Shown piece after piece: positions 6,937-12,701 of a stretch of 12,701 bases of DNA; within the stretch, counting starts at the first letter, position 1; each line of letters starts with the position of its first letter. The notes beneath the pieces were generated by a model. That model was given only the letters and a program-made list of their open reading frames with translations. It was not told where the DNA came from and did not search any database. Source of the stretch: JANQRV01 sp964533785 (lineage in GTDB: Bacteria; Bacteroidota; Bacteroidia; Chitinophagales; Saprospiraceae). The position numbers were made by a program, and so were the translations under genes. The stretch is from NCBI GenBank assembly GCA_964533785.1, contig CAZHNG010000200.1, positions 1 to 12,701 of the forward strand. Reading direction: 5' to 3'.

Positions 6937-6966
6937 TAATTGATCAACTTTTTTCTTGATTGGTAC
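6917..6966. repeat. 50-base nested palindrome upstream of tRNA-Lys
   Basis: GTACCAAT (6917-6924) is inverted perfectly as ATTGGTAC (6959-6966). Six A (6927-6932) face six T (6949-6954). ATCAAT/ATTGAT (6932-6944) forms an overlapping palindrome at the centre. The arms overlap the -33 region of the tRNA promoter, so this may be an upstream activating or binding site rather than a mobile remnant. Confidence 0.45.
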
Positions 6967-7232
6967 AAAAATAATTGAATCCGCCCATTGAATCGTCAAT
7001 ACGATGTCAAATAGGCTATGGAAGGATAGGTACTTTTGAAAGCCGTTGTTATTAACAGACACAGACTTTCGCTGACTTTGACCAACTGATTCTACTACAG
7101 ACCTTCAAGGCCTTTTTATCCTCCTAATATTTGCGGAACAAACTAATCTTAATCAATAGGACTGTAATAATAACTTCCGCAAGGAAATTCCCGACGGCAA
7201 AAAACTCCCTGCCCTCGTATGTTTCACCCCCC
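6967..7232. other. Non-coding stretch between the tRNA promoter and the HAD gene end
   Basis: No gene is supported here. It holds two copies of ATTGAATC (6974-6981 and 6987-6994) and a perfect 8-base inverted repeat TTGCGGAA/TTCCGCAA (7131-7138 and 7175-7182). A weak stem GAGGGCA/TGCCGTC lies just past the HAD stop. No convincing minus-strand terminator for the HAD gene was found. Confidence 0.5.
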
Positions 7233-7934
7233 CTACCCCGGCGGATCAGCCCCCTCCACTGCCTCCCAAAACCGCTCATAATCCAAATAATCGGTAACGA
7301 CATGCCGGGCTCCTACTTCCAACAGCACATGCGTATCCCCTCCGGTACGGATACCCACAAATGGCAGTCCAAGATTCTTGGTCGTAGTGACATCCCAAAT
7401 CGCATCTCCAATATATACCGTGCGGCTGATGTCTTCGTGATTATTTTGAGCTTCAGCAATGACTGCATTTAATATCTGTTCGCGAGTAGTATGGCCATCC
7501 GCTCCGTAGAAAATGAAATTATCGTGTGGAATCCCGACGTGATCCAATTTGATCTGGGCAGAATGTTTCCATCCTCCTGTCGCTACCCCCAGAACAATAT
7601 CTGATGCTATTGCTAATTGTTCAATAGCGGTGGTAGCCCCATCTACTGCTTTGATACAATCAGGCCGCTCCTTAAATAGATCCAGCAAAGATTGAGCGTA
7701 ACTGTCGTGAAAGTGTTGTAATTCTTCTTCCTCGTATTGGCGATTAAAATGACGCTGAATAACGGTACCAAAGATGGTCGTGTCGGTTACGTGGGGGTAT
7801 TCCGCCCAGTTGATGGAAGGAAAAGGTTTATTGTAGATCTTTTCGTAGCAGTTAGCGAAGCAACGACTGCCGGCCCTTTTGCCTTCAACCAAAGTACCGT
7901 CTACGTCGAATATGACCAGTATTTTTTGACTCAT
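7233..7934 (-). CDS. HAD-family hydrolase, phosphoglycolate phosphatase-like
   Basis: The 233-residue cytoplasmic protein carries the HAD motifs in order. Motif I is FDVDGTL, with nucleophile Asp10 and general acid/base Asp12. A helical cap lies at about 17-90. Motif II is Thr119 in VATGG. The motif III basic residue is probably Arg151 after YGADGHTT, where many relatives have Lys. Motif IV is GDAIWD, with Asp177 and Asp181 for Mg2+. The cap type and length fit phosphoglycolate phosphatase or beta-phosphoglucomutase-like members, so it should hydrolyse a small phosphate ester; the substrate cannot be read from the sequence. The ATG at 7934 gives the DVDGTL strand its normal distance from the N-terminus. 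It lies 110 bases downstream of the metalloprotease gene on the same strand. The spacer contains a small palindrome GAGACTCCGTCTC (7973-7985) but no clear terminator. Confidence 0.88.
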   Translation of the reverse strand: MSQKILVIFDVDGTLVEGKRAGSRCFANCYEKIYNKPFPSINWAEYPHVTDTTIFGTVIQRHFNRQYEEEELQHFHDSYAQSLLDLFKERPDCIKAVDGATTAIEQLAIASDIVLGVATGGWKHSAQIKLDHVGIPHDNFIFYGADGHTTREQILNAVIAEAQNNHEDISRTVYIGDAIWDVTTTKNLGLPFVGIRTGGDTHVLLEVGARHVVTDYLDYERFWEAVEGADPPG

Positions 7935-8044
7935 TCTTGTATGATGATGCAGTTTTCCTTACCTGTTTATAAGAGACTCCGTCTCGAAACAAAGGTCCTT
8001 ACTCCATGCGGAATGCTGTCGCAAAGAACCTGCTAAACCTTACC

Positions 8045-11000
8045 TCACCTTACTAAGGCAATCCGTCTATGCACTGCCTTTTCTCCATCCCTGATACTTA
8101 ATAAATACATTCCATCGGAAAAGGTTTGGAGGTCCAGTGGTAAATTGACCGTTCCGGCTCTTACTTGTAATGTGCGCCGGTAGAGTTTCTGGCCGGCGAT
8201 GTTACTGATCACCAATTCGAGTCTTGGTTGATCAATGCCAGTAGCCTGTAGCGTAAGAAGACCATTGGTAGGATTGGGAAAGATTTTCAAGCCTTTGGCC
8301 CATACCGGCTCTTTTACTCCTGAAGCCAACGTGTCAAAAACAACCTCAATGGCTGCGGTAGAGGTATCTGCACCACAGAAGTTTTGGGCAATAAGACTGA
8401 CATTGTAAATACCGGGACTTTCAAATTCGTAGAACGGATTNNNNNNNNNNNNNNNNNNNNNNNNNNNNNNNNNNNNNNNNNNNNNNNNNNNNNNNNNNNN
8501 NNNNNNNNNNNNNNNNNNNNNNNNNNNNNNNNNNNNNNNNTTGGATTAGCTTCCGTGCTGGTGAAGCCGTCGCCAAAACTCCAAAAATATGATTGAGCAT
8601 CGATAGACTGATTAGAGAACTGTGCAATATTCCTTTCAAGCATTACTTCAAACCCTGGTACGGGACTTTCTACGACGTGCAGTGCATCTTCGAGGAATAA
8701 GGTGTCACTGCCAATTTCATTAGTAACAACTAATTGGACATCATAAAACCCAGGATCGGAGAACACCATAGTGGTTACTGCTCCCATCGTTGTCAATGAA
8801 TTTGGCCCCGTAATACTCCAGTTGTAAGTGTCGGCTCCAATACTTCCGGAAGCGTCCAGTGTCACCAGGTCCAGCACACAAGCCATATCCATGTCGATGG
8901 AAAAAAGCGCCGTTGGAGCAGTTGGCACGCTACCTACGTTGAGTGTTTGCTGGGCAATGTCCATTCCACATTCATTTTCTACGACCAATACGACAGTATA
9001 AATTCCGGGCTGTGCGTAAGCGTGAACGGGGTTGATTTCAGAACTGGTCGTACCATCTCCAAAATCCCAGAGGTAATTATGATTATCCTGTGACATATGT
9101 TGAAACTGAACGACGGTGTCGCTATCGGCAAATTCAAAATCAAAACCGGCAGTGGGCGTTTCGAGGATCTGTACGGCATTCTCTAGTAATAGTGTATCCT
9201 GCCCCACTTCGTTGGTAACAACCAATTGTACATTGTAAGAGCCCGGACTGGAGAAAACGAAAATGGGACGTCTGTTATCCTCATTGATCTGATCGGCGCC
9301 GGAAACGGTCCAGCTATAACTATCGGCGGCTAAACTACCGGAAGCATCAAGGTTAACGGGTTCTGAAACGCAAGCGACCGGATCGGAAATTGAAACCACC
9401 GCTTGCGGAGCAATGGCGGCCTCTCCGATGTTAATCAGTTGAGTGGTACTATCCCGGCCGCATTCATTTTCTACTACAAGCGAAACTTCATAAATACCCG
9501 GTTCAGTGAAGGTATGCATAGGGTTTCTGTCCGTCCGGGTATTGCCGTCGCCAAAATCCCAGACGTAAGTTCGGGCGGTATTAGTATTTTGCCGGAAACG
9601 GACTTGGCTGTTTTCGAGCACTTCGTAGGTAAAATCTACCTCTGGCGGAGTAAGGATCAAAATCCCATTGGGCAAAAATAAAGTGTCGGTCCCGACTTCA
9701 TTTTCAACGATCAACTGGATATTGTAAAACCCTGGAAAGGTAAATTCAAAACTGGCTGTACTGCCGGTTGCCGTAGATGGAGTTGCTCCCGGAATGTTCC
9801 AATAATAATTATCGGCAGAAATACTACCCGAGGCATCCATAGTAACTTCCTGGGAGGTACAAATGACCGGCTCTGAAACAGTTAAAGAAGCTACGGGGGC
9901 CGTCGGTGCCAGCGCAATGGAAATGGTTTGAAATGAAGTATCCCGACCGCATTCATTTTCTGCGATGAGCACCACTTCGTAATCCCCTGCGGCCTGGTAA
10001 ATATGCGTAGGGTTTGCCGCTTCGCTGGTCGTACCGTCGCCAAAGTCCCATAAATAGCTATTGGCTAATGCCGTATTTTGGGTAAATTGGACGGTTGTAT
10101 CATCTGCCATAATTTCAAATGTAAATTCAGATTGCGGCCCACCTTCTACACTAATATATTGATCCTGAATTAGTTCCGTAGCACCAGCCTCATTGGTGGC
10201 CGTTAAGGCTACTCGGTAAATACCCGCTGCGTTGTATTGTACGGTCGGATTTTCTGTGGTCGAAGTGGCAGGAGTTCCGCCTTCAAATACCCATTCATAG
10301 GCTCCTTCAAACGCCTGGGAAGTATTTTCAAATTGAACCTCCAGCGGGGAACAACCTGTCACTGTATTAGCAGAAAAGTTTACTACTGGCTTGGTAATGA
10401 CTTTTAATTCTTGTGAGAAGGTATCCACGCCACATATTCCTTCCGCGATCAATTGTACGTTATAAATACCGTCTTCAGCGTATTCATGGGTAAACTGCAT
10501 TTCACTGGTAGAAGTCCCATCTCCTAGATTCCAGGTAACCTGTTCTGCATTATTGGCACTAAAGGCAGCAATCGTATCACCGACTTCATAGGCAATGTCA
10601 AACCCGGTAGAAGTTAGATCGCCGACCGAAATGTAGGAAGTTTGGATCATCGTATCGGCACCAACGGTGTTCTGCGCCATCAGGATCACTTCGAATACGC
10701 CTGGCTGATCATAGACTACTGTTGGATTTTCTTCATTTGAGATAGCGGGGCTTCCTCCCGGAAAGATCCATTTAGGCGTTAGTTTGTCTCCTGCGATTTC
10801 CATCCTAAATTGGGCTTCAAAAGGGGCGCAACCGGATTGAATGTCGGCTGAAAATGCAACAACCGGTGGCGTCAAATCCTCACAACCAACCAAACAATTA
10901 GGGCGGCTGGCAAAAGAAGCCATTCTATTATTGATCCTTAACCTACTCCAGATAGACCATTCATTCGTTGCAATGATTTCCGGGACCATGATCGTACCTT

Positions 11001-12063
11001 CGCTCTGACGAATGTGAACAGCACCAAAATGATGTCCTATTTCATGTGATTGGAGAGTGGTCAGGAAAGCGAGGTTATCCGTAAAATCACTTAAGATATT
11101 ATATTTGAATTCACTGCACATTTCACCCAACCAGGCTAATCCGACCAGAGAGTCAGCAGACATACGGTCAGTCCATAATGAAGCCAGGTTGAAATCGTTT
11201 GTTCCGAAGCCCCCCTCATTTCCCCAGGCGCTAAAACTGTCCAACAAGGGGCCAAGTTCGTTCGTAGCGTCCCAAGGATCACAATCCGGGCAAGTAGAAG
11301 CCATGCTGATCACCGCTTTGAACTGGATTGTTTCGTTAAAATTTTCGGCACTGAAATTGGCTTGTACCAAACTCAGGACGGTCAGCATGTAAGCCTCCAG
11401 TTCGTAAATATCTTCAAATTGGCTGTACATAGCATAATCAGCTGCTAAAGCATAATTGGTTTGGATACAAACATTGCTGACCTGCTGTAATGGCTGGGAG
11501 CGAGGTTCTAATATTTCGTTTTGATCTTGCGTAAGGTGCAAGAGTCCACAACTAGGCCCATTTTTATGAATGACATCCGACGGTTGGTAAAGTATCCAAT
11601 GGTCGGCAGGAGCATTTTCTACAAACCGCTTAAGCGGCTCCAGAAAAAAAGATTCGCCACTGTCCACTATATTTCCCAGCAGCAGCTCATTGCTCAGTGT
11701 AATTGAGGAGCTACCATTGGGAAAAGATCCGGAATAATTTGTTGTTGGACTGGCATATTGAACCATTCTATCATTCTCTATGGCTTTTAACTGGTAGTTT
11801 TCAGCCTTTAAGGCTAACTGGTCCATATTCATTTTCCAATTGTGCTCACCCAATTGAAGATGTAAATGGGATAGGTTGACATTTTGCCTTTGAAAATTTA
11901 CTATTTGCCGACTATCAATTTTATAAAGTTCAAAATCGGAAAATTCTTTTTTCAGTTTTTGGCTATTAAAGTCTTTTACCGGTGTGCCTTCGAGGAATAA
12001 TTTCTGGCTAAAAGACCAATGACAGACTAGCGTTAGAACCGCTAATACGTATAACTTTCTCAT
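8045..12063 (-). CDS. Secreted T9SS reprolysin-like metalloprotease with PKD repeat array (gapped)
   Basis: Translation starts at the ATG at 12063 with a Sec signal peptide (MRKLYVLAVLTLVCHWSFSQ). After a propeptide-like region comes the zinc site HEIGHHFGAVH (His340, Glu341, His344, His350) and a Met-turn at Met359 (GTIMVPE). These are metzincin hallmarks of the M12B reprolysin-like type. From about residue 400, at least ten PKD domains follow. The last 80 residues (LKIFPNPTNG ... RRIALVR) form a type A T9SS sorting domain for export through the outer membrane. A 100-N gap (8441-8540) breaks PKD domain ten and shifts the frame. After the gap the correct frame reads NPFYEFESPGIYNVSLIAQN and runs to the TGA at 8047-8045. 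The tail read through the gap in the first frame, and a separate 94-residue gene at 8045-8329, are artefacts. Function: secreted protein degradation or adhesion (inferred). Confidence 0.88.
8330..10866 (-). repeat. PKD domain array with alternating dyads
   Basis: Protein-level repeats cover residues about 400 to 1174 before the gap, and one partial domain follows it. Domains 1-4 are irregular. From domain 5 on, two types alternate. Type A is about 87 residues, with DASGS..AD.Y.W and (V/T)NE(V/I)G.DTL. Type B is about 76-77 residues, with FGDG.T, NP.H.(Y/F), PGIY and ENECG.D. The dyad period is 163-164 residues (about 490 bases). PKD domains are extracellular beta-sandwich spacers or binding modules. 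Confidence 0.8.
8441..8540. other. Assembly gap of 100 N
   Basis: Exactly 100 N, a conventional placeholder for unknown length. On the coding strand the upstream contig ends GAAGCTAATCCAA (E A N P plus one base) and the downstream contig begins AATCCGTTCTAC (N P F Y). Keeping one frame requires a true length of 3n+2 bases, which 100 is not. Both edges fall at the same point of a PKD domain. Confidence 0.95.
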
Positions 12064-12070
12064 CGGTTTG

Positions 12071-12099
12071 CAAAATTTGTTTGATTATTCGAATGTCAA
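12071..12099 (-). promoter_or_regulatory. Weak promoter candidate for the metalloprotease
   Basis: On the minus strand, TTGACA (12099 down to 12094) and AAATTTTG (12078 down to 12071) lie with 18 bases between TTG and the second box. The second box matches TAnnTTTG except for its first base. Transcription would begin almost at the ATG, giving a very short leader. Confidence 0.25.
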
Positions 12100-12701
12100 T
12101 TAAGTAATAATGAAATAAAAAATCCTTTTTTGAGCTGGCTATTTTGGTAGCAAAAGAGTCGCTCACAAAATGATGGATTTAGGGTTTTATCATTACTAAG
12201 GTGTTGTTCTCCTGTTGTCTTTTGTATTAGACTTGTCTATTATTTATCTTCGATTAGGTTTTGGGTATTATTGTCCGTTTGCGTAAATTTTTTTGCTCCT
12301 CTGCTTCGCAGTATTAAGCAGGACGGTAATCCTTATCTAGTGAGAATGAAACTTCCTTAAGAGAATATTTTTCATTATCCGATTGCCCTAATATTTGATC
12401 GTCCCATACCTAATAAGCCAAAGCTTAATAGGGTGCGTTATTAAAATCTTAAACTCGATTTTTTTACACACTCGGGGGGAAAGAATGTATTGAATAAATA
12501 TTGGTATGGATGTATGCCTCAGGTCATCTTATTGTAACCACAATAAGGAAAAAATCTTAGGTTTGACTGATTTGAAATTAGCTAATGAAGAAAATATGAA
12601 GAATGTTAAAGCTATTTTTAATATTTGTGATATTAATTGGACTTTGGACGCTAGACACTAGACGCTAGATTTTAGACAACAAACCGCTGATATTCAATGG
12701 A
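12100..12701. other. Non-coding right end
   Basis: No gene is supported in these roughly 600 AT-rich bases. They hold a hairpin CCTAATAAGC-CAAA-GCTTAATAGG (12409-12432, ten-base stem with one mismatch, no T-run after it) and a heptamer repeat at 12647-12677. Short hydrophobic frames near the right edge are too short and overlap the repeat. Confidence 0.5.
12647..12677. repeat. Heptamer tandem repeat
   Basis: Four 7-base units GACGCTA, GACACTA, GACGCTA, GATTTTA followed by GAC, with the period held strictly while the middle bases vary. It is close to the window edge and may belong to the spacer before the next gene. Confidence 0.7.

Noticed and set aside
7031..7038. TACTTTTG, a match to TAnnTTTG on the plus strand
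   Set aside because: No TTG at the proper distance upstream and no plus-strand gene downstream.
7131..7472. Plus-strand 113-codon frame
   Set aside because: Most of it lies antisense to the HAD gene and it shows no recognisable protein features.
7973..7985. Small palindrome GAGACTCCGTCTC before the HAD gene
   Set aside because: A five-base stem with no T-run or second copy; too weak to call an operator or terminator.
8045..8329. Separate 94-residue gene
   Set aside because: It is the T9SS sorting domain of the metalloprotease. The same frame continues upstream to the gap as PKD sequence, so it is split only by the N placeholder.
8314..8440. Tail of the protease reading frame after the gap in the original frame
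   Set aside because: The residues there look non-biological, whereas another frame gives a clear PKD ending and then the sorting domain.
12603..12668. Hydrophobic 21-residue frame starting MLKLFLIF
   Set aside because: AT-rich DNA easily gives Leu/Ile/Phe runs, and the frame ends within the heptamer repeat.

Overview
The window reads as chromosomal DNA of a member of the Bacteroidota, most likely a marine or aquatic Saprospira/Lewinella-type bacterium (inference). The signs are a type IX secretion sorting domain on a giant PKD-repeat protein, a SPII lipoprotein dehydrogenase fused to PKD and cytochrome c modules, near absence of Shine-Dalgarno sequences, and a tRNA promoter with the Bacteroidota -7 motif TAnnTTTG. 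There is no sign of a phage, plasmid, insertion sequence with transposase, or CRISPR array.

Left part (1-4561): a 640-base non-coding stretch holds a tiny signal-peptide-like ORF on the minus strand, two direct-repeat pairs with 21-base periodicity, and a strong nested hairpin ending in six T. It is followed by a two-gene plus-strand operon. Gene one is a lipoprotein PQQ-type sugar dehydrogenase with PKD, cytochrome c and carbohydrate-binding-like modules. Ten bases later comes a Tat-exported sugar phosphate isomerase/epimerase-like TIM barrel protein. Together they suggest oxidation and rearrangement of a sugar outside the cytoplasm, with electrons handed to the built-in heme.

Middle part (4562-6867): a 131-base palindromic MITE-like element is followed by an AraC-family regulator and an NmrA-like NAD(P)-binding protein. 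Between these two genes lies an 18-base direct repeat with exactly 21-base spacing, the geometry of a classical AraC operator, so the regulator probably controls the reductase gene. A bidirectional terminator separates this pair from a minus-strand tRNA-Lys(TTT), which has a recognisable promoter.

Right part (6868-12701): on the minus strand lie a HAD-family phosphatase and, upstream of it, a very large secreted reprolysin-like metalloprotease. The protease has at least ten PKD domains in an alternating two-type pattern and a C-terminal T9SS sorting domain. Its coding sequence is interrupted by a 100-N assembly gap inside the PKD array. The gap also shifts the frame, so automatic annotation will split the gene. 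The last 640 bases are non-coding, with a small hairpin and a heptamer repeat at the right edge.

No wholly unknown system is visible. The best leads are the AraC operator, the palindromic element, the orphan hairpin/terminator upstream of the dehydrogenase, and the gapped PKD dyad array.
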